A stretch of DNA of 64,000 nucleotides from Clostridiales bacterium (GTDB taxonomy: Bacteria > Bacillota > Clostridia > Monoglobales > Monoglobaceae). Positions 34,770-43,236 of the stretch are shown here, piece after piece. The stretch is taken from NCBI GenBank assembly GCA_019419865.1, contig JAHZIG010000008.1:58061-122060 (forward strand). The letters run 5' to 3'. Position 1 is the stretch's first letter. Every line of letters begins with the position of its first letter. The notes below the pieces were generated by a model that was given only the letters and a program-made list of their open reading frames with translations, was not told the origin of the DNA and made no database searches. The position numbers and the translations under genes were made by a program.

Positions 34770-35654
34770 TTAACCCTTTACGGAACCGACCGTAAGTCCT
34801 GTTACGAAGTACTTCTGCAGGAACGGATACAGGAAGATGATAGGACCTATCGTGATTACCGCCGTCGCCATCTGAGACGAATATGCAGGCGGATTCTCGG
34901 TGACCGTTCCTCCCATCGAAGCCAATTCTTCCGCGAATCTTATATTACGCGTTATCTGCATGATTATGTACTGAAGCGGATACTTCCACTCTGTTCTGAG
35001 ATAGAGCATCGCCTTATACCATTCGTTCCAATACGCTAACGCATAGAACAACCCAACCGTTGCAAGACCGGGCAGAGAGATAGGCAGTATGATCTTAAAG
35101 AGTATAACCAGATCGTTCGCGCCGTCTATCTTAGCCGATTCTGCAAGCGACTCCGGAATGCCCGCGAAGAAGTTTCTAAGCAATAACACGTTCCACGGAT
35201 TTACCAGCGAGGGCAGTATCAATACCCATAAGCTATCCGTCAGTTTCAAATATTTTACTATCCATAAATATGTAGGAACCAATCCGCCGCTGAAAAGCAT
35301 CGTAAAGTATATGAAAAACGTTATTATATTTCTATAATAGAACGATTTCACCGAAAGCGAGTACGCGCACGCCGAACTTACCAGCATAGAAAGCGCCGTG
35401 CCCACTACTGTAACGAATATCGTTACGCCGTATGCATACAGCATCTTAGGGGTCGAGAACATCAGCTTATACGCTTCGAGCGAAAATTCTCTCGGCCACA
35501 TATTATATCCATATCTTAATATAGCGTCCTCAGATGTGAACGAGCTTGCGACAACCAGTATAAACGGCACCAAACATATAATGGAAAATAGCGTTATGAA
35601 ACCATAAAATACGATCGATACTGATTTATCGCTTGCAGTCTGTTTCATTTTCAT
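34770..35654 (-). CDS. Carbohydrate ABC transporter permease (LplC/YtcP type)
   Basis: 294-residue inner-membrane permease with six predicted membrane segments. The cytoplasmic EAA loop reads ESLAESAKIDGANDLVILFK, then ILPISLPG, which docks the ATPase. The C-terminus FVTGLTVGSVKG is characteristic of the LplC/YtcP group. It starts 20 bp after the other permease gene. No ATPase gene is present in the locus, so a shared MsmX-type ATPase encoded elsewhere is expected. Confidence 0.95.
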   Translation of the reverse strand: MKMKQTASDKSVSIVFYGFITLFSIICLVPFILVVASSFTSEDAILRYGYNMWPREFSLEAYKLMFSTPKMLYAYGVTIFVTVVGTALSMLVSSACAYSLSVKSFYYRNIITFFIYFTMLFSGGLVPTYLWIVKYLKLTDSLWVLILPSLVNPWNVLLLRNFFAGIPESLAESAKIDGANDLVILFKIILPISLPGLATVGLFYALAYWNEWYKAMLYLRTEWKYPLQYIIMQITRNIRFAEELASMGGTVTENPPAYSSQMATAVITIGPIIFLYPFLQKYFVTGLTVGSVKG

Positions 35655-35674
35655 AATTATTACCCTCCTCTTGC

Positions 35675-36655
35675 TTAGAATAACGCCGATTCCGGACTGA
35701 ATACCTTAGCCAGCTTGTTACATCCTATAACAAACAGGAATCCGAGACAGGACTGGATAAGACCAATAGCCGCCGTCGTTCCAAGATTATCAGCCGTCAT
35801 GAGCAAACGATATACGTACGTGTCGATAACGTCGGTCGTAGAGTAAAGCTGCGACTGATTGCCGACCAAAGCGTAGATCATACCGAAGTCGCCGTAGAAG
35901 ATCTTACCTACGGACATGATGGTCAGCATTATTATCGTGTTCTTAAGCAGAGGCAACGTAATCCTAAAGATCTGCTGCCAACGGTTAGCGCCGTCTATCC
36001 TCGCCGCTTCGTATATCTCCTGGTCGATACCTGTGATCGTAGCGAGATAAACGATGGAGCCGTAGCCCGCGCCCTGCCATATTCTCAGGCAGACCAGAAG
36101 CGGAGGCCAAGCCATAGGATTGTTATAAAAATCTATCCCGGCTTCCGGATTTCCGGTTATGGTGCGTATGATCTGGTTGATAGCTCCGTCCGACGCTATG
36201 ATAGCGACCGAGAAAAGCGCTACTATCGTCCATGACATAAAGTGAGGAAGAATAACGACAGACTGCGTTATCTTCTTGAACATTTTGTTTTTGACTTCAG
36301 AGAGCATTATGGCTATAACTATAGAGAAGAACGTGGTAAACAGAATAAACAACGCGTTCAAATACAGCGTATTAGCCGTTATTCTTATCCACGCATCCGT
36401 AGAGAAAAACGCTCTGAAATTTTCAAACCCTACAAACTCGCTGCCGAATATGCCGGTAGTGGATTTGTAATTAACAAAGGCCATATAAAGGCCTCCCATA
36501 GGAATATAAGCAAATATAATTAAAAGGATGATGACCGGAAGGCATAGAAGTATAAGCCACTTATTCCTCTTCGCATCCGCGATAAGCGACGGCTTTATCT
36601 CTTCAACTCTGCCTTCAGCGTTGACCTTCACCCTATTTTTCTTATTATTCGCCAT
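35675..36655 (-). CDS. Carbohydrate ABC transporter permease (LplB/YteP type)
   Basis: 326-residue permease and first gene of the transport operon. A basic cytoplasmic N-terminus leads to the first membrane segment (LILLCLPVIILLIIFAYIPM) and the GGLYMAFVNYKSTTGIFGS loop typical of LplB/YteP. The EAA loop is YEAARIDGANRWQQIFRITL. B. subtilis homologues import rhamnogalacturonan-derived disaccharides, which fits the pectin context here. GGAGG precedes the ATG. Its upstream region is shared with the divergent AraC regulator. Confidence 0.95.
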   Translation of the reverse strand: MANNKKNRVKVNAEGRVEEIKPSLIADAKRNKWLILLCLPVIILLIIFAYIPMGGLYMAFVNYKSTTGIFGSEFVGFENFRAFFSTDAWIRITANTLYLNALFILFTTFFSIVIAIMLSEVKNKMFKKITQSVVILPHFMSWTIVALFSVAIIASDGAINQIIRTITGNPEAGIDFYNNPMAWPPLLVCLRIWQGAGYGSIVYLATITGIDQEIYEAARIDGANRWQQIFRITLPLLKNTIIMLTIMSVGKIFYGDFGMIYALVGNQSQLYSTTDVIDTYVYRLLMTADNLGTTAAIGLIQSCLGFLFVIGCNKLAKVFSPESALF

Positions 36656-37401
36656 AATCTTCCCACCTCCATTAAGATTAATAATAAAATCTCGGTTCGG
36701 ATCATCCGTCCGTCAGATCTAAAACCGCGCGCGTCCGTACAAGCAAACAGACGGCGCAAGTCAAAAACTCCGCGGATGAATAATAGCGCCGCTTATTTTA
36801 TTATTGATGTGTGTGTATTTTAAATTTAATTATTTTTCCAAATAATTATAGGCTCTAAAAAGCGCGAGTCATAATCGGACTATAACTCGAATGCAATATC
36901 CGTCTATACAACATTGTCAACATTGTATAATATGATATCAACGCTATACATATTTACAAAAAAATATAGCCTATGATATTAAAATAATAGTACATTTTCC
37001 TGAAAAATTCAACTTTGATTATTATTAATAGTGTTCAATTTTTAACAATATTCATGAAAATTTAATAGTTCAAAAATTTTGTAATTTTTTTGAAACAAAA
37101 ATGTAATTTTAGAATTTTTTAAACTCGATACAACTTCGCGTCAATCGTCGTTACGCGCGCAGGAACGCGAGCTTTTCACACTTTTTACAAAAAAGCCCGT
37201 CTTTATTATTTACAAATATGCTTTATTATGTTAAAATATTATAGATAAATTTATACATATAATCATTACAAAACAAACCCCTGAGTTGGCAATTATGCTC
37301 AACGTCTCGGTTTTAAATACGTATACTCGACGCGCATCGCCGATACGACCGAAGCGGACGTCTCGGCCTTGCCAAAACTGAAGCTTAAAGAAGGTAATAA
37401 G
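36656..37401. other. Divergent regulatory region between transporter operon and AraC regulator
   Basis: A 746-bp very AT-rich region with no gene. It must hold both promoters and the regulator binding sites. The only clear organised element is the tandem 9-mer at 36909-36926. Confidence 0.6.
36909..36926. promoter_or_regulatory. Tandem 9-bp direct repeat, possible regulator site
   Basis: CAACATTGT occurs twice head to tail with no gap, followed at once by ATAATATGATATC. It lies 254 bp before the permease start and 476 bp before the regulator start. AraC-family proteins often bind direct repeats, though usually with longer spacing. Confidence 0.4.
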
Positions 37402-38652
37402 ATGTTTGAAAGACCATTTGTTATTAAATCCAGAAAACAGCAGCGCAGCGAAAGTTCGCACGTGCATACGCTGGAACACAAGAACATCTCCAATGAACGC
37501 GGCAGATTCATACGCCGACTGCTTTCCGGAGTCGCGCAGTTTAATCCGCGTATCGCCGCCGAGCTCGGAGTCTCCCTTGACAACGAATATTTCACCGTCG
37601 TTATTTTCAGAATAAACCGAACGGACGAGACCGATACCTCCGATCTATCGACGATAAATTACGCGGCGTATAATATCGGCTGCGAGCTGTTCGAAGCGAA
37701 CGCCTCGAACGTCTCCTGTTATGGGATCGAACAGGACAACGGCGACGTCGCGTTTTTAATAAATCACGGCGAAGTTTACAGCCCGCTCAAGTCGTTTATC
37801 GATCTTAAACGTCATATATACGAACTGTTCGGCGTCGGTTCGTCCATATCGTACTGCAGTATGAAAGCCGACGTATCCGAAATAAGCAAGGTATATCAAA
37901 ACGCCAAATACGCCATGCTCTATCGGCTGACGCGCAGCGCGGAAGAGAATATCGATTACAAGTACGCCGAAAAACGCGCGCAGAAGATATGCGAATACCC
38001 CAAATACCTCGAGCGGGAACTTCTTGAGGAGCTTAATTCCTCGAACGCCGACGCGGCTAAGAAAACTGTGGATAATTTTGTAAGCGCGATAATAAACGCT
38101 TCATATGATAATATAATGCTTAACACCGCGCGTCTTCTGATGGCGATATCGGCGGGTTCGCCGGCCGCGGCGGAAAACGTTCAAGACGGCGGCGCGAGCC
38201 ACAGTATCTTCGACGAGCTCAGCTCGGTCGAATCCGTAGAGGCGCTGAAAGATTTTATATTCGACAAATGCCGCGTTTTTATCAAAACGATAAACAGAAA
38301 TTCATCCGACTCCAAAAAGGAGCTTGTAGCCGCCAAAATGCTCAGCTTTATAGACGAGAATTACACAAGCCCCACCCTGTCGGTCGAAATGGTAGCCGCG
38401 CATGTAAACAAGAGCGCTAACTACACCCGCAGTATCTTCAAAAATGTGAAAGGCATTTCGCTGTCCGACTACATAGCCGAAAAACGATTCAACCGCGTAT
38501 GCAAACTTCTGATAGAGACCGACATGACCGCGCGCGATATAGGCAAGCAGGTCGGATTGAACTCCGGCAGTTATTTCTATACCGCGTTTAAAAGACGCAC
38601 CGGCTTTACGCCCGATCAATACAGAAAAGTACACCGCGCTAAAGCCAATTGA
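37402..38652 (+). CDS. AraC-family transcriptional regulator
   Basis: 416-residue regulator. The last 100 residues form two helix-turn-helix units: LSVEMVAAHVNKSANYTRSI with FKNVKGISLSDYIAEKR, and TARDIGKQVGLNSGSYFYTA with FKRRTGFTPDQYRK, the AraC signature. The preceding region (ERGRFIRRLLSG, then VVIFRI and AKYAMLYRL) corresponds to the middle part of large YesN-like membrane regulators. The N-terminal Cache/membrane part of those proteins is missing, so this version should be cytosolic. ATG 37402 follows AGAAGG by eight bases. Divergence from the transporter operon suggests it controls it. Confidence 0.9.
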   Translation: MFERPFVIKSRKQQRSESSHVHTLEHKNISNERGRFIRRLLSGVAQFNPRIAAELGVSLDNEYFTVVIFRINRTDETDTSDLSTINYAAYNIGCELFEANASNVSCYGIEQDNGDVAFLINHGEVYSPLKSFIDLKRHIYELFGVGSSISYCSMKADVSEISKVYQNAKYAMLYRLTRSAEENIDYKYAEKRAQKICEYPKYLERELLEELNSSNADAAKKTVDNFVSAIINASYDNIMLNTARLLMAISAGSPAAAENVQDGGASHSIFDELSSVESVEALKDFIFDKCRVFIKTINRNSSDSKKELVAAKMLSFIDENYTSPTLSVEMVAAHVNKSANYTRSIFKNVKGISLSDYIAEKRFNRVCKLLIETDMTARDIGKQVGLNSGSYFYTAFKRRTGFTPDQYRKVHRAKAN

Positions 38653-38689
38653 CCGAACGTTAAACAGCTTTATTCTAATTCAAATCATT

Positions 38690-38735
38690 AAGCGCCGAGA
38701 GTGTAATCGTTCTTTCGGCGCTTTGCGTTTGATAT
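38690..38735 (+). terminator. Probable terminator after the AraC regulator
   Basis: AAGCGCCGA (38690-38698) pairs with TCGGCGCTT (38715-38723). The following TGCGTTT is a weak T run. Confidence 0.5.
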
Positions 38736-38774
38736 GTAAACCGATATATTAAGTTTAAACTCTCTCGGCCGCCT

Positions 38775-41153
38775 TTAAATAGTTCTAATTTTCACTTTCC
38801 GCGGAAGCTCCCATTTCACAAATTTCAGCTTATCGGTTAGCGTGAACTCGGGCGCGTCGCTTTCGTCGGCGAAGTTCTTTATACCCGAATATTGAGATGG
38901 GCTGATAATATGCCGATCGCCCTTGTAATACCTATGCGGGCCGTAGCAATTAAACGTACTGGGGAAAAACGCGCACGCTATCCTATACTCTTCTCCGGCG
39001 AACGCGTCTCCTATCTCGATCGAATTATTATCTCCGTAGAGCCACTCTCTTCGGCCGTCTTCAAGCTCGATCTCCATAGCGTCCGTCCGGCTTAGATCGA
39101 ATTCCAAGACCGCCTTTTTAATATCCTCTTTCGCTCTCAGCGTCTTAAACGCCTCGACCGGCTCGATACAGTACGGAAATCCCGAACTTATAAGATCGAC
39201 GCCGAGCTTATAAATATTATCGATAACGAAATCCCCGTCGGTCTCTATCTGCCGTCCGTCGCCAAACTCCGAATACCCGGCTCTCGAAAATACGCCGAAA
39301 TTTCCAAGAAGGAAAATAAACGCGTCTCCGCCTTCGCCGATATCGATCTTCAATTCGTTTCGTCCGTTCACATATTCTCCCGCGGCGTAATAAAACCCGT
39401 ATTCGTCCGATTTTATAGCCTTTAGCTCCGCCCCGTTTAAGTATACTCCCCTGTTTTCGTCCGTAACCAAAACGGTAATATCTCCGTCAAAATCTCCGCC
39501 TATCTCAAATTCGGAAAAGATATAGATCCCGTCTTTCTTCGTATTAAGCAGTATTCGATTCTCCCTCGGCGGCTTTATCTCCCACTCGGTCTGATCAATA
39601 AAATATTCTTCGCCGCCGCTTTCGTCGGGCTTCTTAGTTTCTCTCATTGCGTCTTTAGCGTATGCGCTCGCATCTTTGACGATCCCGGCTCTTTGCGCCC
39701 GCTCCAATTTTTCTCTTCCCGTTTCGGAAAACATACATCCGGGCGGACATATCAAAGCCGAATATGAGCTTTTACCGAGATATAACTTATCGCCGCGTAT
39801 TTCCGCGTCCTCTTCAAATATTTTCTCGTCCGTCAGGTCGAACCTTATTCCGCGCTCATAGAGCCTGTCGCAAAGCTCGACGACGCCCCGGCTTACGGCG
39901 CAGCTCTTGTATCCGCCCTGTCCGGAACCGTCGTGTTCGTTCATACCCTCGGTCTGAGACGGAGTGAAGAGACTCTCTACCCCTCTGTCCGGCGATACGA
40001 CCAACAGATCCCTCCTTTTATTAGACTCAGCCTTGTATTTTTTCTTAAGCCTCTCGATTATCGCCGGGAACGCTCTCTTCCAGCTCAGATGCGTCGGTAT
40101 CGACGCGGGCCAGTCCGTTATTCCGCCATGATCTAAATGAAGTTGACTTATATGGAATATCAGCGTGTTTATCCCGCTCTCTATGAGCCATGACGCGTAA
40201 TTTTCAAGATCCTGCGGCGAAAGCCCCCAGCCCGCTCCGCCTATAGCTTCCGCCATCGCCGCTCCGTCTCCGAACTGCCGCGCAAGACTGGACGGTATGC
40301 ACGGGTAGTACTTATTCCCCGGATAACGCTCGAGCGCGTCTATCCCAGGAACGCTCACGGTCTTCAAGACCTGAAGACAGGAACCGCCGTAGCCTATCTG
40401 GAAAAACGGATTTTCTTCTCCCTTTAGATGCGCGGTGAATTTTTTGCCGTTCTCTCGGAGCCAATTATCGATCTGTAAATAAAACGATTCAGACAGCGCC
40501 CGGGTCAGATTCTCCCAATACCATACTCTAAATCCGCTCGCCTTGTCGCCGACGAACAGCTCCTTTAAGTATTCGTCTATATCCTCACCCTTTTCTTGTC
40601 CGAAGCGTTCTCTAAACTCTTCGAGCCAAGGTACGCCGTGAAATTCGTAGCTTGCGCCGTGTCCCCATAAAAATCCGACTTCGTCGCTGAAGAACCCCTC
40701 GACGTATTCAAACGCCTCCGCGCTCAGCTTATCTTTATACGCTTGATGCGTAAGCTCGATAAATTTTTTAACGCCGTTCTTATCCAGAGAATTGATACCG
40801 GGGCGCGATCTTTTGATAATTTCACCGCCGCGATACTCCAGCCATTCGCTCTTAAGCTCCGGCATAGCCAGTTCGACAAGACCGTCCGCGCTTCCCGACG
40901 GCCAGCCGTTCTCGTCGTAGAGCCAAAATGAGACGCCCAGCTCTTTGGCGTAGAGTATGACCTCGTCAACCGCCCTTATATAATCGTCGGACATGTACGG
41001 CGGGTCGCCCAAGTATCTGCGCGGATGAAAAACCAAGCCGTCGAAACCGAGATCCTTAAGCTCTCCGATCCTTCTCTTGATCAGCCCGACGTCGCGGACG
41101 TCGTCTACGGCAAACAGCGACATTATTCTAAGCTTAATATTTTTATCAGACAT
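38775..41153 (-). CDS. Putative glycoside hydrolase, GH106-like
   Basis: 792-residue protein without a signal peptide. The N-terminal half looks like a TIM barrel: KDLGFDGLVFHPRRYLGDPP, then GVSFWLYDENGWPSG with a typical substrate-pocket pattern, FFSDEVGFL with possible catalytic acids, and INTLIFHISQLHLDHGG. The C-terminal half contains beta domains with FDGDITVLVTDENRG. The pattern resembles GH106 and related rhamnosidase-like enzymes, which would suit rhamnogalacturonan, but I cannot fix the family. It converges with the AraC gene and is divergent from the isomerase gene. Confidence 0.6.
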   Translation of the reverse strand: MSDKNIKLRIMSLFAVDDVRDVGLIKRRIGELKDLGFDGLVFHPRRYLGDPPYMSDDYIRAVDEVILYAKELGVSFWLYDENGWPSGSADGLVELAMPELKSEWLEYRGGEIIKRSRPGINSLDKNGVKKFIELTHQAYKDKLSAEAFEYVEGFFSDEVGFLWGHGASYEFHGVPWLEEFRERFGQEKGEDIDEYLKELFVGDKASGFRVWYWENLTRALSESFYLQIDNWLRENGKKFTAHLKGEENPFFQIGYGGSCLQVLKTVSVPGIDALERYPGNKYYPCIPSSLARQFGDGAAMAEAIGGAGWGLSPQDLENYASWLIESGINTLIFHISQLHLDHGGITDWPASIPTHLSWKRAFPAIIERLKKKYKAESNKRRDLLVVSPDRGVESLFTPSQTEGMNEHDGSGQGGYKSCAVSRGVVELCDRLYERGIRFDLTDEKIFEEDAEIRGDKLYLGKSSYSALICPPGCMFSETGREKLERAQRAGIVKDASAYAKDAMRETKKPDESGGEEYFIDQTEWEIKPPRENRILLNTKKDGIYIFSEFEIGGDFDGDITVLVTDENRGVYLNGAELKAIKSDEYGFYYAAGEYVNGRNELKIDIGEGGDAFIFLLGNFGVFSRAGYSEFGDGRQIETDGDFVIDNIYKLGVDLISSGFPYCIEPVEAFKTLRAKEDIKKAVLEFDLSRTDAMEIELEDGRREWLYGDNNSIEIGDAFAGEEYRIACAFFPSTFNCYGPHRYYKGDRHIISPSQYSGIKNFADESDAPEFTLTDKLKFVKWELPRKVKIRTI

Positions 41154-41347
41154 TTTAATACCTCCAAAAATTTATCTTTATCCCGAGAATCTAATTTATC
41201 TTCTCCGTCTTATTTTAATCTAACTTAACCGCGCCCGTCATTAGACTTCTTCTCAAATACGGCCGGACTGAGATCAACCGGCCGAGCGCACGGATTTTTA
41301 GGTTTCGGCGGGCGCCCGATATCGGCGAGAAAACTTAGATCCTCAGG
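41154..41347. other. Spacer between divergent hydrolase and isomerase genes
   Basis: No gene. It contains a GC-rich hairpin, CGGCCGG (41260-41266) with CCGGCCG (41278-41284), without a T run on either side; this may be a regulatory site rather than a terminator. Confidence 0.4.
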
Positions 41348-41376
41348 TTGACAAACTATATTTCTATAAGTATACT
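41348..41376 (+). promoter_or_regulatory. Consensus sigma-A promoter of the isomerase-manA operon
   Basis: TTGACA (41348-41353), 17-bp spacer, TATACT (41371-41376). The leader to the ATG at 41460 is about 77 nt. Confidence 0.85.
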
Positions 41377-41459
41377 GTATATATAAATCGCTTGGTTTTA
41401 TCAGCCTGAAACGGCTTTTAAAACAAGTTAATATATTTTCCTAAAGGAGTGTTTTACAA

Positions 41460-42098
41460 ATGAAAATCGCATTAATCAACGAAAATTCACAGGCCGCTAA
41501 AAACGAGCTCATATGCAGTTCGCTTAAAAAGGTCGTCGAGCCTATGGGTCACGAAGTCTTAAACTTCGGCATGTATACCGCCGACGACGAGACCCAGCTC
41601 ACATATGTTATGAACGGTCTTTTGGCCGCTATACTGCTCAATTCCAAGGCCGTAGATTTTGTAATCACGGGCTGCGGCACCGGCGAAGGCGCGATGCTGG
41701 CGCTCAACTCGTTCCCCGGCGTGCTCTGCGGCCATGTGACGAATCCGTTGGACGCGTATTTGTTCAGCCAGGTAAATAACGGCAACGCTATAGCTATGCC
41801 GTTCGCACAGGGCTTCGGCTGGGGCGGAGAGCTCAACCTTGAATATACGTTCGAGAAGCTGTTCTCCTCCGAAATGGGTCAGGGCTATCCGAGAGAACGC
41901 GCCGTTCCCGAGCAGAGAAACAAGAAGATCCTCGACGAGGTAAAGAAGATCACGCATCAGGATATAATGTACGTTCTCAAAAACATCGATCAGGACTTCT
42001 TAAAGACGACCGTAAGCGGCGCTAAGTTCGGCGAGCTGTTCTTTGACAACTGCCAGGTTCCCGAGATCGCCGAATACATAAAGAATATCCTGGCGTAA
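41460..42098 (+). CDS. RpiB/LacA/LacB-family isomerase, DhuI-like
   Basis: 212-residue sugar isomerase. It starts MKIALINENSQAAKNELI and has VDFVITGCGTGEGAMLALNS, where the GCGTG loop is the RpiB-family active site, then FGWGGELNLEYTFEKLF and YPRERAVPEQRNKKILDE. These longer insertions are those of the Firmicute group that includes DhuI, an isomerase of 4-deoxy-L-threo-5-hexosulose uronate, rather than of ribose-5-phosphate isomerase B (about 150 residues). That fits degradation of pectate lyase products. AAAGGAGTG precedes the ATG. The activity is inferred from remembered family resemblance. Confidence 0.8.
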   Translation: MKIALINENSQAAKNELICSSLKKVVEPMGHEVLNFGMYTADDETQLTYVMNGLLAAILLNSKAVDFVITGCGTGEGAMLALNSFPGVLCGHVTNPLDAYLFSQVNNGNAIAMPFAQGFGWGGELNLEYTFEKLFSSEMGQGYPRERAVPEQRNKKILDEVKKITHQDIMYVLKNIDQDFLKTTVSGAKFGELFFDNCQVPEIAEYIKNILA

Positions 42099-42117
42099 GC
42101 CGCGCGGAGGTAACCAT

Positions 42118-43077
42118 ATGAAGCCTATCAAGTTATTACCCGCCTTCAAAGACTATCTTTGGGGCGGAACCAAGCTTAAAACCGACTTCGGCAAAAAGAG
42201 CGATCTCGATATCGTAGCCGAAAGCTGGGAGCTATCCACACACAAGGACGGCCAGAGCGTCGTCGCCGATGGGCCGGACGCCGGTCTTACCCTGTCCGAA
42301 TATATCGACAAGCACGGCGAGGGGATATTGGGTTCAAACTCCCAAAAGTTCGATTACTTCCCGATACTTATAAAGCTGATCGACGCTAAGGACAACCTAT
42401 CCATACAGGTCCATCCGAGCGACGATTACGCCCTTAAAAACGAGGGCGAGTACGGCAAGACCGAGATGTGGTACGTCTTGGACGCGAACGAAGGCGCGAG
42501 CCTGTACTACGGCTTTAAGTCGGAAATTACCAAGGACGAGTTCGAAGAGCGTATAAACAACAACACCCTCCTCGACGTTCTCAACAAAGTCGAGGTGCAT
42601 AAGGGCGATATGTTCTTTATCGAATCCGGGACCGTTCACGCTATAGGAAAGGGGATAGTTATCTGCGAGATCCAGCAGAACTCCAACACTACGTACCGCG
42701 TATACGACTACGACCGAAGAGACGCGAACGGGAATCCCCGAGAGCTGCACGTCAAAAAAGCGATCGACGTATCCAATTTGGCGCCCGCGGCTCAAAATCG
42801 CTCCGCGTCCGAAACCGTCGAACACGAAGGTTTTTCTGTAACCCGTCTCGCGGAGTGTAAATATTTCACGGTAGACAAGGTCGAAGTCGACTCCAAGGCG
42901 GATCTGACCGTCTCGACCGATAGTTTTAAATCGATCGTCGTCACCGACGGAAACGGCGTTTTGACCTTCGAAGGCGAGAGCGTGGATATTAATAAAGGCG
43001 ACAGTATCTTTATCCCCGCTCAGGACGCCGAGTACAGCGTCTCCGGCAAGTGCGAGCTTATAATCTCCTGCGTCTAA
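42118..43077 (+). CDS. manA: Type I mannose-6-phosphate isomerase
   Basis: Zinc enzyme interconverting mannose-6-phosphate and fructose-6-phosphate. The 319-residue length is that of the short Firmicute class. Zinc-binding residues lie in LSIQVHPSDDYA and KTEMWYV, and in GTVHAIGKG; the N-terminal LPAFKDYLWGGTKL is standard. It follows the isomerase gene by 19 bp with CGGAGG before the ATG, so both share the promoter at 41348. Mannose released by the GH38 enzyme elsewhere in the window could feed it, though that link is loose. Confidence 0.95.
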   Translation: MKPIKLLPAFKDYLWGGTKLKTDFGKKSDLDIVAESWELSTHKDGQSVVADGPDAGLTLSEYIDKHGEGILGSNSQKFDYFPILIKLIDAKDNLSIQVHPSDDYALKNEGEYGKTEMWYVLDANEGASLYYGFKSEITKDEFEERINNNTLLDVLNKVEVHKGDMFFIESGTVHAIGKGIVICEIQQNSNTTYRVYDYDRRDANGNPRELHVKKAIDVSNLAPAAQNRSASETVEHEGFSVTRLAECKYFTVDKVEVDSKADLTVSTDSFKSIVVTDGNGVLTFEGESVDINKGDSIFIPAQDAEYSVSGKCELIISCV

Positions 43078-43130
43078 TGATATTATTATTCGGGAGAATA
43101 TTCAATAATTAATATTGCTGAAAAATATAA

Positions 43131-43166
43131 AAAAATTGCGTTCTCATATGTAACGCAATTTTTTTG
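43131..43166. terminator. Bidirectional intrinsic terminator between manA and the PBP gene
   Basis: AAATTGCGTT (43133-43142) pairs with AACGCAATTT, with seven T residues on the plus side and a matching run of T on the minus side. It can end both converging transcripts. Confidence 0.88.
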
Positions 43167-43236
43167 TTTCAACTATAAAATTTAATTTCAAAACACCGCT
43201 AATCCGCGCTTTTATAAGACCGGTAAATCTTTAAGC

